Assembly: GCA_021405315.1 (NCBI GenBank)
Contig: QWIH01000001.1
Coordinates: forward strand, 1-64,000
Reading direction: 5' to 3'
Origin: Leptolyngbya sp. PLA1
GTDB lineage: Bacteria > Planctomycetota > Phycisphaerae > Phycisphaerales > UBA1924
Length of the DNA: 64,000 bases
Positions within the stretch are counted from its first letter, which is position 1. Every line of letters starts with the position of its first letter. Under the pieces are notes generated by a model. It had not been told where the DNA came from and ran no database searches. It saw only the letters and a list, made by a program, of their open reading frames with translations. Position numbers and translations under genes: made by a program. Below are positions 8,108 to 16,943 of the stretch, one piece after another.

Positions 8108-8911
8108 ATGATCGTGGCGAAGATCGGCGGGAGCGAAGGGGTTGACATGGACGCGGTCGCGGCGGACACGGCGCGGCTGGTCGCGGGCGGGCACCGGCTG
8201 GTGCTGGTTCACGGCGGGTCGGACGCGACGAATCGGCTGTCGGTGGCGTTGGGGCACCCGCCCCGGTTCATCGCGTCTCCCTCGGGGCACACGAGCAGGC
8301 GCACCGATGCGCGGACGCTGGAGATATTTCAGATGGCGTGCCGCGGGGTGGTGAACCAGGGGCTGGTGTCGAGGCTGGTGAGGCTTGGCGTCGCGGCGGT
8401 GGGGTTGTCGGGGGTGGACGCGAGGCTGTGGGAGGGGACTCGAAAGAGCGCGATCCGTGGGGTGGAGGACGGGCGGGTGGTGGTGATCCGCGATGACTTC
8501 ACGGGGACTGTGGAGCGCGTGAACACGGGGCTGCTGAGGACGCTGCTGGATGCGGGGTTCACGCCGGTGATCTCGCCGCCGGGGATCAGCACGGAGGGTG
8601 AGGCGATCAACGTGGACGCGGACCGGGCGGCGGCGGCGACGGCGGCGGCGCTCGGGGCGGAGGCGCTGCTGCTGCTCTCGAACGTGCCGGGGCTGCTGCG
8701 AAGGTGGCCGGATGAGGGAACGCTGATGCGGCGCATCGGGCGGGGAGAGATGGCGGGGGCCGAGGAGGCGGCGCAGGGGCGGATGAAGAAGAAGGTGCAG
8801 GGGGCGGCGCTGGCGCTGGGTGGCGGGGTGGGGCGTGTGGTGATCGGGGACGCGAGGCGGGGCGAGCCGCTGCGTGCGGCGCTCGCGGGCGAGGGGACGG
8901 TGTTTCAATGA
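8108..8911 (+). CDS. lysZ: LysW-bound aminoadipate/glutamate kinase LysZ (acetylglutamate kinase family)
   Basis: LysZ phosphorylates the side-chain carboxylate of the LysW-linked substrate, the step before LysY. The 267-residue product is an amino-acid kinase fold protein. It starts MIVAKIGGSEG, has LVLVHGGSDATNRL (about 32-45) for substrate binding, and has nucleotide-binding segments toward the C-terminus, including NVDADRAAAATAAALGA (about 164-180). Genes run in pathway-operon order rather than reaction order (reductase before kinase), as is common in lys clusters. The 3' end overlaps lysK by ATGA. Confidence 0.93.
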   Translation: MIVAKIGGSEGVDMDAVAADTARLVAGGHRLVLVHGGSDATNRLSVALGHPPRFIASPSGHTSRRTDARTLEIFQMACRGVVNQGLVSRLVRLGVAAVGLSGVDARLWEGTRKSAIRGVEDGRVVVIRDDFTGTVERVNTGLLRTLLDAGFTPVISPPGISTEGEAINVDADRAAAATAAALGAEALLLLSNVPGLLRRWPDEGTLMRRIGRGEMAGAEEAAQGRMKKKVQGAALALGGGVGRVVIGDARRGEPLRAALAGEGTVFQ

Positions 8912-10056
8912 GCGGGGGAAATGGTGCGGAACAGGGCGCGGAAGGGCTGGCGCTGTTGCGTGAACTGGTCGAGGTGCCGAGTGTGTCAGGGTCGGAGCGC
9001 GGCGCGGCGGCGTTGCTCGTGGAGCGGATGCTTGTGCTCGGTCTGGACGCGTGGATCGACGACGCCGGAAACGCGGTGGGGGTGGTGAGCCACCCTGAGG
9101 CGGACGGGACGACGCGCGACATCGTGCTGCTGGGGCACATCGACACGGTGCCGGGCGTCGTGCCGGTGCGGGTGGAGGATGGATGCCTGTGGGGGCGGGG
9201 GACGGTGGACGCGAAGGGGCCGCTGGTGGCGGCGGTGCTCGCGGCGGCGCGCGCGAGGCTTCCCCGGGGCGTGCGGGTGGTCGTGATCGGGGCCGTGGAG
9301 GAGGAGGCAGCGACGTCTCGCGGCGCGCGGCACGCGGCGCGCGAGTGGGCGCCCGCGGCGTGCATCATCGCGGAGCCCAGCGGGGCGGACGGTTTCGCGA
9401 TCGGTTACAAGGGGCGGCTGCTGGCGAGGTACGAGCGGGCTCGGGAGGTGGCGCACTCCGCGCGGGCGGAGATGTCGGCGGCGGACAGCGGGTTTGCGTG
9501 GTGGGGGCGCGTGCTGGAGGGTGTGCGCGGGATGCGGGGCGGCGGGTCGGCGTTCGAGGCGGTGCAGGCGACGCTTCGCGCTGTGCGGACGGAGAGCGAC
9601 GGGCTGATGGAGAGGGTGGTGATGGAGGCGGGGTTTCGGCTGCCGCCGGGCGTGACGGCGGAGATGGTGGAGGGGGTGTGCCGCGGTTGTGCGGCGGAGG
9701 GCGATGAACTGGGGTTCAGCGGGCGCGAGGAGGCGCACGTCGCGGAACGGGGTTCTGCGGTGGCGCGGGCGCTGTCGGGAGCCATCCGGTCGGAGGGGAT
9801 GGTGCCGCGGCCGAAGCTGAAGACCGGGACATGCGATTTCAACGTAGTGGGGCCGGCGTGGGGTTGTCCGATCGCGGCGTATGGGCCCGGGGACAGCACG
9901 CTGGATCACACGCCGGCGGAGCGGGTATCGACGGAGGAGTTCGGGCGTGGGGTGCGTGTGCTGACGCGGGCGGTGGAGTCGCTGGCGGGGGAACTCGCGG
10001 CGGGAGAGTCGGTCACGGGACAACCGACAGGTCGCGGCACGGGGGGGCCGTGCTGA
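8908..10056 (+). CDS. lysK: LysW-lysine/ornithine hydrolase LysK (M20 metallopeptidase family)
   Basis: LysK releases the finished lysine or ornithine from LysW. The 382-residue product has M20-family metal and catalytic positions: H77 and D79 in LLGHIDTVPG, D101 in GRGTVDAKGP, the Glu cluster GAVEEEA (128-134), E156 in AEPSGAD, and a late metal-ligand segment AYGPGDSTLDHTPAE. The aminotransferase lysJ is not in the cluster and must be supplied from elsewhere. With lysW-X-Y-Z it covers the protected half of a lysine or arginine route. Confidence 0.92.
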   Translation: MSGGNGAEQGAEGLALLRELVEVPSVSGSERGAAALLVERMLVLGLDAWIDDAGNAVGVVSHPEADGTTRDIVLLGHIDTVPGVVPVRVEDGCLWGRGTVDAKGPLVAAVLAAARARLPRGVRVVVIGAVEEEAATSRGARHAAREWAPAACIIAEPSGADGFAIGYKGRLLARYERAREVAHSARAEMSAADSGFAWWGRVLEGVRGMRGGGSAFEAVQATLRAVRTESDGLMERVVMEAGFRLPPGVTAEMVEGVCRGCAAEGDELGFSGREEAHVAERGSAVARALSGAIRSEGMVPRPKLKTGTCDFNVVGPAWGCPIAAYGPGDSTLDHTPAERVSTEEFGRGVRVLTRAVESLAGELAAGESVTGQPTGRGTGGPC

Positions 10057-10205
10057 GCGCAAAAACGGCGATGGCGGGGGTGGTGGGGGTTGGGTGCTGG
10101 CGGGGTTTCCTCTTGCTCGCGTTGGCGGGGTCTGGTAACGTGGGCCTGTCGGTCCGAGGGGCGTGGGTGGCCGTGGGGGCCTCCGAGCTGTCCCGGGAGG
10201 GCTGT

Positions 10206-10499
10206 ATGAGCGATCCCAGTGCGAAGCCGGACTTGGAAGGTGTGGAAGGCGTGGTGAAGTGGTTTGACCCGCGCAAGGGGTTCGGCTTCATCGTGGGGCC
10301 GGAGGGTCAGGACATCTTCGCGCACTTCAGCGTGATCCAGGGCGAGGGATTCAAGATGCTGAAGGATGGGAGCACCGTGTCGTACGACGCGGTGAAGACC
10401 GACAAGGGCTGGAAGGCCACGCGCGTGACCCGGACCGAATCGGTCGAGGTGACGGAGGCGGGCAAGTCGAAGGGGTACACGCGCAGCCCGAGGCGGTGA
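10206..10499 (+). CDS. Cold-shock domain protein (CspA family)
   Basis: This is a 97-residue single-stranded nucleic-acid-binding protein. The cold-shock domain starts at about residue 12, with GVVKWFDPRKGFGFI (15-29, RNP1) and DIFAHFSV (36-43, RNP2). The C-terminal 25 residues are a basic tail beyond the usual 65-70-residue Csp. The frame is open for hundreds of bases upstream. ATG at 10206 is chosen because GGGAGG lies five bases before it and the domain begins immediately after. Such proteins act as RNA chaperones or in stress adaptation. Confidence 0.92.
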   Translation: MSDPSAKPDLEGVEGVVKWFDPRKGFGFIVGPEGQDIFAHFSVIQGEGFKMLKDGSTVSYDAVKTDKGWKATRVTRTESVEVTEAGKSKGYTRSPRR

Positions 10500-10553
10500 G
10501 GTGGGCGGCGAGGGCGGAGCGGCACGGCCGACCCCGGCGGCGGCGGGCTGCTG

Positions 10554-11690
10554 TCAGCGCGTGGCGGGGGCGGGCCTGGGTTCCTGGCGCTGGATTTCGA
10601 GTGCGGTGGGGTAAGCGAGCTCGATGCCCTCGCGGCGCATCTCGTCGAGGATGCGCAGGTTGATGGCCTGCTGCGCGTCCATGTGGATGGCGAAGTCGGG
10701 GGAGAGGACGAAGTAGACGTACTCGATGTCGAGGGAGTAGGCGCCGATGGACCGGAAGTGGCAGCGGTCGAGCCGGGTGTTGGGCTGGGCGCGGACGGCG
10801 TCCTTGATGATCTCGACCATGCGGAGCACCTTGTCGGTCGGGGTTTCGCAGATGATGCCGACGACGGTGAGGACGCGGCGTTCCTTCATGGTGCTGAAGT
10901 TGTGGATGCGGCTGGAGAGGAGGTCGGTGTTGCGGTAGACCATGATCTCGCCGGAGAGCGAGCGGACGCGGGTGCTCTTGATGCCGATCTGCTCGACGAT
11001 GCCGGTCTTGTCGGCGATGGTGATGGCGTGGCCGACGAGGAAGGGCTTGTCGAAGAGGATGGAGAGTGAGGCGAAGAGGTCGCCGAGGACGGACTGGGCG
11101 GCGAGGGCGATGGCGATGCCGCCGATGCCCAGACCTGTGATGAGCGGTGTGATCTCGACGTTGAGGTTGGCGAGGGCGAGAAGGACGAGGACGGAGCCGA
11201 TGAGCAGGGTGGCGATGAAGCGGATGATGGTGGTGGCGCTGGCGATGGAGGGGTCGGGGGTACCGTCGGGCTGCTTGGAGCGGGAGAGCAGGTGGCGGAT
11301 GGTTTCCTCGATGACGAGGCGGCTGGAGAGGAGGAGCTGGAGGGAGACGGCGACGACGGCGGCGATGCGGATGGCCTTGGCGATGGAGCCCGGGAGGACC
11401 AGGGACTGGGAGCCGACGTCGATGGCGAGGAGGGCGATGCACCAGAAGCGGATGTCGGCGAGCACGGCGACGAGCACATCGTCCCAGCGGGTGCTGGTGG
11501 AGGCAGCGATGCGTTCGAGCCGGGACTTGAGGACGCGGCGTGCGATCCAGAAGGCGGCGTGGATGACGACCACGGTGGCGAGGGCGACGATCCACGCGCG
11601 GAGCGAGTTGCCGGCGAAGTCGCGGGAGAGGGCGTCGGAGAGGGCGGCGGGGAGGTTCTGAACGGCCTGTGGCGCGGGCGGGGTGGTCAT
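10554..11690 (-). CDS. MscS-family mechanosensitive ion channel
   Basis: These channels open under membrane tension to release solutes during osmotic downshock. The 378-residue protein has membrane helices at about 31-50, 75-93, 107-128 and 155-176, then the Gly/Ala-rich pore helix (184-205, GLGIGGIAIALAAQ). The cytoplasmic beta domain follows, with LFDKPFLVGHAI (212-223) and a C-terminal alpha-beta domain. The protein lacks the very long periplasmic region of MscK types. The start at 11690 is preferred over a TTG at 11723; it has no ribosome site but a TATCGT hexamer just upstream. It converges with the cold-shock gene. Confidence 0.93.
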   Translation of the reverse strand: MTTPPAPQAVQNLPAALSDALSRDFAGNSLRAWIVALATVVVIHAAFWIARRVLKSRLERIAASTSTRWDDVLVAVLADIRFWCIALLAIDVGSQSLVLPGSIAKAIRIAAVVAVSLQLLLSSRLVIEETIRHLLSRSKQPDGTPDPSIASATTIIRFIATLLIGSVLVLLALANLNVEITPLITGLGIGGIAIALAAQSVLGDLFASLSILFDKPFLVGHAITIADKTGIVEQIGIKSTRVRSLSGEIMVYRNTDLLSSRIHNFSTMKERRVLTVVGIICETPTDKVLRMVEIIKDAVRAQPNTRLDRCHFRSIGAYSLDIEYVYFVLSPDFAIHMDAQQAINLRILDEMRREGIELAYPTALEIQRQEPRPAPATR

Positions 11691-11695
11691 TTCGA

Positions 11696-11701
11696 ACGAT
11701 A
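11696..11701 (-). promoter_or_regulatory. Putative -10 element of the MscS-type channel gene
   Basis: TATCGT lies five bases before the ATG at 11690. With a start site about six bases beyond the hexamer, the mRNA would begin at or next to the start codon. Confidence 0.4.
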
Positions 11702-11773
11702 GAAGCCGGCGGCGGGATGGCAACTGGGCGAAACCCGGAGGCGTGCGAGCGGGAGCCCGAGGCGGGCGGGGGA

Positions 11774-11779
11774 TACGCT
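11774..11779 (+). promoter_or_regulatory. Putative -10 element of pdhA
   Basis: TACGCT lies six bases before the ATG at 11786. There is no convincing Shine-Dalgarno in between, consistent with a leaderless transcript. Confidence 0.45.
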
Positions 11780-11785
11780 TGGCTC

Positions 11786-12898
11786 ATGCCAATCCGAACC
11801 GCGTACGAGGGCAAGGTGGAGTTCCTGCAGATTCTCGATGAGCACGGGGTGCTCGACGAGGGGCTGGCGAAGGGGACGCTGAGCGACGAGGACGTCGTGG
11901 AGCTGTACACCTACATGGTGAAGTGCCGCGCGGTGGACGAGACCGCGTTCAAGCTGCAGCGGGCGAAGCGGATGGGGACGTACCCGCAGAACAAGGGGCA
12001 GGAGGCGGCGGCGATCGGCTCGGGCTTTGCGGCGACGCGGGGGGTGGACTGGCTGGTCCCGTGCTATCGCGAGAATGCGGCGCTGTGGATGCACGGGCAG
12101 CCGATGCACTACGTGTTCATGTACTGGATGGGGGACGAGCGGGGCTCGCAGATTCCGGAGGGGGTGTGCACGCTGCCGCTGTGCGTGCCGATCGGGACGC
12201 AGATGCTGCACGCGACGGGGATGGCGTGGGCGTTCAAGATGCGGAAGGAGCCCCGGGTGTGCATCACGTACTTCGGGGACGGCGCGACGAGCGAGGGGGA
12301 CTTCCACGAGGCGATGAACTTCGCGTCGGCGTTCCAGGTGCCGTGCATCTTCTTCTGCCAGAACAACCAGTGGGCGATCTCGGTTCCCCGCGAGCAGCAG
12401 ATGAACAGCGCGACGGTGGCGCAGAAGGCGCTGGCGTACGACATGCCGACGACGCAGGTGGACGGGAACGATCTGTTCGCGGTGTACAAGGCGACGCGGG
12501 ACGCGGTGGAGCGGGCGCGGAGCGGCGGGGGGCCGGCGTTCATCGAGGCGGTGACGTACAGGCTGGCGGACCACACGACGGCGGACGATGCGCGCCGGTA
12601 TCGGGACGCGCAGGAGGTCGACGCCTGGATGGGGAAGGACCCGCTGATCCGGCTGAAGAAGTACCTGACGGCGAAGGGGCTGTGGGACGACGCGAAGCAG
12701 GCGGCGGCGGACGAGCTGGCGAAGCAGACGGCGGCGGACGTGGTGAAGGCCGCGGAGGGCATCGCCCCCCCGGCGGCGACGGACATGTTCGACCACACGT
12801 TCGCGACGATCACGCCGGAGCTGGAGACGCAGCGGGCCACGATGCGGACGCACAGCCTGGGGCAGAGGCCCGCGCAGGCGGGGCTGGCGGCGAGGTAG
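11786..12898 (+). CDS. pdhA: Pyruvate dehydrogenase E1 component, alpha subunit
   Basis: E1-alpha carries the thiamine-diphosphate site of the 2-oxoacid dehydrogenase that feeds acetyl-CoA to the TCA cycle. The 370-residue product has the ThDP/Mg motif GDGATSEGDF (164-173) ending at NN (193-194), and YPQNKGQEAA (66-75) near the substrate site. The frame is open upstream. ATG at 11786 is chosen because the product then begins like other E1-alpha proteins. It is paired with pdhB 59 nt downstream. A branched-chain 2-oxoacid specificity cannot be excluded. No E2 or E3 gene is present in the window. Confidence 0.9.
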   Translation: MPIRTAYEGKVEFLQILDEHGVLDEGLAKGTLSDEDVVELYTYMVKCRAVDETAFKLQRAKRMGTYPQNKGQEAAAIGSGFAATRGVDWLVPCYRENAALWMHGQPMHYVFMYWMGDERGSQIPEGVCTLPLCVPIGTQMLHATGMAWAFKMRKEPRVCITYFGDGATSEGDFHEAMNFASAFQVPCIFFCQNNQWAISVPREQQMNSATVAQKALAYDMPTTQVDGNDLFAVYKATRDAVERARSGGGPAFIEAVTYRLADHTTADDARRYRDAQEVDAWMGKDPLIRLKKYLTAKGLWDDAKQAAADELAKQTAADVVKAAEGIAPPAATDMFDHTFATITPELETQRATMRTHSLGQRPAQAGLAAR

Positions 12899-12957
12899 TT
12901 TGAACGGCACACACTGAACGACACACCACCGCCGGCGGGGCGGGACGAGAGCTCACG

Positions 12958-13956
12958 ATGCCCAGAACCGAACAGATGATGAAGCAGGGCCTGACGCTGG
13001 TGGACGCGATCAACGAGGCGCTCTACCAGGAGATGGAGCGAGACTCGCGCGTGGTCTGCCTTGGAGAGGATGTGGGCCTGAACGGCGGCGTCTTCCGGGT
13101 GACGGAGGGGCTGCAGAAGGTCTTTGGTCCGGAGCGGGTGATCGACACGCCGCTGTCGGAGTCTGGGATCATGGGGACGGCGATCGGCCTGGCGATGGCG
13201 GGGATGAGGCCGGTGCCGGAGATCCAGTTCGAGGGCTTTCTGGGGCCGGCGTACGACCAGCTCGTGAATCACGCGGCGCGGTACCGCAACCGCTCCCGGG
13301 GGAGCGTGACGGTGCCGATGACGGTGCGCGTGCCGTGGGGAGGCGGCATCCACGCGCCGGAGCTGCACAGCGACTCGCCGGAGGCGATCTACGCGCACAC
13401 GCCGGGGCTGAAGGTGGTGATCCCGAGCACGCCCTACGACGCGAAGGGGCTGCTGCTGTCGGCGATCCGCGACCCGGACCCGGTAGTCTTCTTCGAGCCC
13501 AAGCGTGTGTACCGCTCGCACCGCGAGCAGATTCCGGAAGAGGAGTACACGATCCCGCTGGGGCAGGCGAAGGTGGTGGCGGAGGGCACGGACCTGACGG
13601 TGGTGACGTGGGGCGCGTGCGTGCACACGTGCAACGAGGCGATGGATCACTTCCCCGAGGACGCGAGCGTGGAGCTGATCGATCTGCGGACGATCGCGCC
13701 GCTGGACATCGAGGCGATCGTGCAGAGCGTGGAGAAGACGGGGCGGTGCGTGATCGTGCATGAGGCGCCCAAGACGGCGGGCTTCGGCGCGGAGATCGCG
13801 ACGATCATCCAGGAGCGGTGCTTCCTGCACCTGAAGGCGCCGGTGCAGCGCGTGACGGGCTTTGACGTGATGATGCCGTATTACAAGCTCGAGCAGCAGT
13901 ACCTCCCGGACGCGAAGCGCGTGGAGGAAGCGGTGCTGCAGTGCCTGGCGTACTGA
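12958..13956 (+). CDS. pdhB: Pyruvate dehydrogenase E1 component, beta subunit
   Basis: E1-beta completes the alpha2beta2 E1 heterotetramer and supplies a catalytic Glu to the ThDP cofactor. It has 332 residues, a normal length. Expected motifs are LGEDVGLNGGVFRVTEGL (35-52), TPLSESGIMG (64-73) with catalytic E68, and EIQFEGFLGPAYDQLVNH (88-105). The C-terminal transketolase-type domain starts at about 205 (TVVTWG). Co-transcription with pdhA is likely. Confidence 0.92.
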   Translation: MPRTEQMMKQGLTLVDAINEALYQEMERDSRVVCLGEDVGLNGGVFRVTEGLQKVFGPERVIDTPLSESGIMGTAIGLAMAGMRPVPEIQFEGFLGPAYDQLVNHAARYRNRSRGSVTVPMTVRVPWGGGIHAPELHSDSPEAIYAHTPGLKVVIPSTPYDAKGLLLSAIRDPDPVVFFEPKRVYRSHREQIPEEEYTIPLGQAKVVAEGTDLTVVTWGACVHTCNEAMDHFPEDASVELIDLRTIAPLDIEAIVQSVEKTGRCVIVHEAPKTAGFGAEIATIIQERCFLHLKAPVQRVTGFDVMMPYYKLEQQYLPDAKRVEEAVLQCLAY

Positions 13957-14012
13957 GTGCGGCCGGGGCGGGTTATCGGCGCTGCGTCGTCGAGGATGGG
14001 GTCAGATCGCGC

Positions 14013-14041
14013 TTGGAACGTTGGGCGGGCATCGGTAGACT
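14013..14041 (+). promoter_or_regulatory. Putative sigma-70-type promoter of the fibre-like gene
   Basis: TTGGAA (14013-14018) and TAGACT (14036-14041) are separated by exactly 17 bases. The start codon at 14058 then has a short leader carrying GGGAGG. This is one of the best two-box promoters in the window. Confidence 0.45.
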
Positions 14042-14057
14042 CTCCGCCGGGAGGACG

Positions 14058-15941
14058 ATGTCGATGCGCAGCGGAGTTCAGGGACTTTCGGCGGGCGTCC
14101 TGGGCGTGGTCGCGGCGCTGTGCGTCGCGGGTCTGGCCTCGGGCCAGACGGCGATCACCTACCAGGGTGAGTTGGCGAGCGGAGGCTCGCCGGTGACGGG
14201 GCTCTACGACCTGCGGTTCACGCTCTTTGACGATGCCATGACGGGAAACCAGGTCGGCGCGACGCTGTGCGCGGACGATGTGTCCGTGCAGGGGGGGAGG
14301 TTCACGGTCGCGCTGGACTTCGGGGCGGTGTATTCCGCGCCGCGGTACCTGCAGATCGGGGTGCGTCCGGACTCCGGCGTTGGGTGCGCGGACGCGACGG
14401 GCATGACGATGCTCGCGGGCCGTCAGCCGCTGACGCCGGCGCCCTCGGCCCTGCACGCGACGACGGCGGGGGACGCGGCGACGCTGGGCGGCCAGACGGG
14501 GGTGTACTACCGCGATGCGGCGAACCTCACGGGGACGGTGTCCGACGCGCTGCTGTCGTCGAACATTCCGCGGCTGAACTTCGCGGGCACGTTCACCGCG
14601 ATCCCGTCGTTCAACGGCGGAACGTCCGGATCGTCGGCGCCGTTCACGGTGGACTCCACGTTCCGGGTGACCAACCTCAACGCGGACCTGCTCGACGGGC
14701 TTGACAGCACGGCGTTCGCGGCGGCCTCGCACACGCACGACGCGTCGGCGATCACCGCGGGCACGCTGGCGGACGCGCGGCTGTCGGCGAACATCGGGCG
14801 GCTGTCGGGCAACCAGACGTGGACCGGCTCGAACACGTTCATGGGCAACAACGCCTTTGCGGGTGATGGGTCGGGCCTCACGAACCTGAACGCCGGGCAG
14901 ATCGTGACTGGCCAGGTGGCGGACAGCCGCCTGCCCTCGACGCTCGCGCGGCTGGCGGTGGCGAACACGTTTACCGCCGACCAGACGGTGTCGGTATCGG
15001 GGCAGTTTCCGCTGACGGTCACGAGCTCGTCGACCGGGGGGACGTGGTTCCGCGTGGCGAACACGTCCGCCGGGGGCCGATCGTGGACGGCGCTCGCGAC
15101 GGGCTCGGGCAACAGCGAGGGGGCGGGCAAACTGCTGGTGCGTGACAACACGGCGGGCGCCGTGCGGCTCAGTCTGGACACCGCGGGCGCGCTGGGGCTG
15201 GGGACGTCCACGCCCGCCGGCCGCCTGGACGTGACGGGCGTGGACCCTCGCATCGCGATACGGAACACGAACGACCCCGGCGGCGGGTATGTGCAGCAGA
15301 CGTTCGGCTCGCTGCAACTGGGCCTCTACAACCCGGGGGCCTCGGCGTGGAACGTGGTTCCTGCCGGGGGATTCCGCGCTCTGTTCGGCGCGGAGAGCAC
15401 GGGACGCGTGGGGTCGCTGACCAACACCACCATCTCCCCGACGTTCAGGAACCTGCTCGATGACGGCAGCGGGAACGCGTCTGTGCAGGGGAACCTGACG
15501 GCGAACAACATGCCGGCGATCAAGGTCGTGACGGGGACGGCGTCGGGCAACCTCACTCGGAACTCGGTGACGCTGATCGAGAGCATCCCGGTGACGATCC
15601 CGGCTTCGGGGTATCTTCGGATCTCTGCACGATGCCGGGTCCATGTGAGCGCGTACGAGTTCTATACCTCCGTGGCCACGCTGGAGCTGAAGGAAACGAC
15701 GTCGGGGGAGGTCACGGTCAAGCAGTCGGTGCTGGGCATCTCGGACGGGACCGCAACGCCGAGCGGCGCATCGCTTCGGGGTGACGTGGCGATTGAGTAC
15801 GTCGTTCCCGTGACGGCGGGGACGCGCACGTACAAGTTGAGGCTGCTGCACGACAGCCCGAGCAGCGGGAACAGCGCGTTCAACGGGGCGAGTTACAGCG
15901 ATCCGGAAGTCACGATGACGTACTTTCCGGCGGGCTTGTGA
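14058..15941 (+). CDS. Secreted fibre-like repeat protein (tail-fibre-like, function unknown)
   Basis: This exported 627-residue protein starts with a signal peptide (about 1-29, ending ASGQ) and a compact domain with the pattern ITYQGELASGGSPV followed by GLYDLRFTLFD (about 32-60). A long Gly/Ser/Thr/Asn-rich region follows, with recurring phrases such as NLNADLLDGLD, ITAGTLADARLSANIGRL and NLNAGQIVTGQVADSRLPS. These are the beta-helix/trimeric fibre style seen in phage tail fibres and bacterial surface proteins. The last 150 residues form a separate beta-rich domain. No peptidase or chaperone motif (such as a tail-fibre intramolecular chaperone) was recognised at the C-terminus. GGGAGG at 14050-14055 allows a start at 14058 or 14064. 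It is probably a surface or matrix structural protein. Confidence 0.75.
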   Translation: MSMRSGVQGLSAGVLGVVAALCVAGLASGQTAITYQGELASGGSPVTGLYDLRFTLFDDAMTGNQVGATLCADDVSVQGGRFTVALDFGAVYSAPRYLQIGVRPDSGVGCADATGMTMLAGRQPLTPAPSALHATTAGDAATLGGQTGVYYRDAANLTGTVSDALLSSNIPRLNFAGTFTAIPSFNGGTSGSSAPFTVDSTFRVTNLNADLLDGLDSTAFAAASHTHDASAITAGTLADARLSANIGRLSGNQTWTGSNTFMGNNAFAGDGSGLTNLNAGQIVTGQVADSRLPSTLARLAVANTFTADQTVSVSGQFPLTVTSSSTGGTWFRVANTSAGGRSWTALATGSGNSEGAGKLLVRDNTAGAVRLSLDTAGALGLGTSTPAGRLDVTGVDPRIAIRNTNDPGGGYVQQTFGSLQLGLYNPGASAWNVVPAGGFRALFGAESTGRVGSLTNTTISPTFRNLLDDGSGNASVQGNLTANNMPAIKVVTGTASGNLTRNSVTLIESIPVTIPASGYLRISARCRVHVSAYEFYTSVATLELKETTSGEVTVKQSVLGISDGTATPSGASLRGDVAIEYVVPVTAGTRTYKLRLLHDSPSSGNSAFNGASYSDPEVTMTYFPAGL

Positions 15942-16191
15942 TCGCGTGCCGGCGGCGGGGTGAGCGGTGGCATGAGCAGGGGCGTCACGCTGTCCGCCGG
16001 TCCACGTCCCCCCCCGCACTCCTCCTGCGCTCCCGCGCCGGCCCCCACGCTCCCCTCCGCGGCGGCGGGAACGGCAGGAAGAGTGCGTGTCCTCTCTCCT
16101 CACACGAGCATCCGGCCCGATCAGGGCTGCTCACTCGAAGAAGCAGGCGACACGGGTCGGTGTCACATGTCTCTCCGCTGCCGGGCGGGTG

Positions 16192-16782
16192 CTACCTCCG
16201 ACGGCGTTGCGCCGCGGCGACCCCCGCGAGGGCCAGGAGAGCCACGGCGCCCGGTTGCGGAACGCACTTCGTGCCGACTTCCATGCTGATCATGGCGTTG
16301 TGCATGTCGTACCCGTGCATGCCGGGAAACGTGATCGTCTCGTGGCCAGGTTGGGGCCGGATGGTCCATTCCCAGTAGGCCTGCCCGGTGCCGAGGCTGA
16401 CGTCGTAGTGGTCGAGCGTGACTCCCTGGGCGGGATCGGAGATGAAGAGGTTCGGCAACTGCCCACGGCCCGGCACCTGGTTCTCGTCCCAGCGTGACGT
16501 GTCGTAGGTCAGCAGCAGGTAGACCTTTTTGTACCACGGCTCGGGGCGGGCCTCGTTGGGCACGCGCAGGAAGGGCTTGGTGTTGGTGGCATCATCCCAG
16601 AGCCATTCCGGGGGGCCCCAGTCGGCGCCGCGGACCACGACCCAGGTTCCTTCGCCGGACTGGGCCCGCGTGGCGTAGTAGTCGGTGTCGGGGGGGATCT
16701 GGTAAGGCTGCGCGGTCGCGCTCGCCGCTGCGCCGGCGAGAATGGCCAGGCCCGCGACCAAGTTCAACTTCGTGAATCTCAT
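16192..16782 (-). CDS. Secreted protein with PEP-CTERM-like sorting tail
   Basis: The 196-residue product has a signal peptide (about 1-25, ATAQ), a beta-rich Trp/Tyr-rich middle and a C-terminal tripartite tail: PQPG, a hydrophobic stretch of about 15 residues, then QRRRR. This tail resembles PEP-CTERM signals recognised by exosortase-type sorting proteins, so the mature domain is probably processed and exported or anchored. The mature domain itself is unrecognised. AAAGGA lies seven bases before the ATG. The 250 bases between it and the converging fibre-like gene hold nothing I can identify. Confidence 0.7.
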   Translation of the reverse strand: MRFTKLNLVAGLAILAGAAASATAQPYQIPPDTDYYATRAQSGEGTWVVVRGADWGPPEWLWDDATNTKPFLRVPNEARPEPWYKKVYLLLTYDTSRWDENQVPGRGQLPNLFISDPAQGVTLDHYDVSLGTGQAYWEWTIRPQPGHETITFPGMHGYDMHNAMISMEVGTKCVPQPGAVALLALAGVAAAQRRRR

Positions 16783-16943
16783 GGCTGATTCCTTTCTGTG
16801 AATCAAGACCTCGTGATCCTCCACGGGGCGGCCCGGGGAAGCGTGCAGCGACGAGCGGCACGAAGACCTACAGCCCTCGGCGCGGTGCGCGACGAGTGCT
16901 CTGGGCGGAGGGTTGGGACGGGCGCCCTCGGGCGGAGGCCGGC

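Noticed and set aside
14058..15941. Prophage remnant because of the tail-fibre-like protein
   Set aside because: No integrase, portal, terminase, capsid or att-like repeat is seen; neighbours are metabolic genes and base composition is unchanged.
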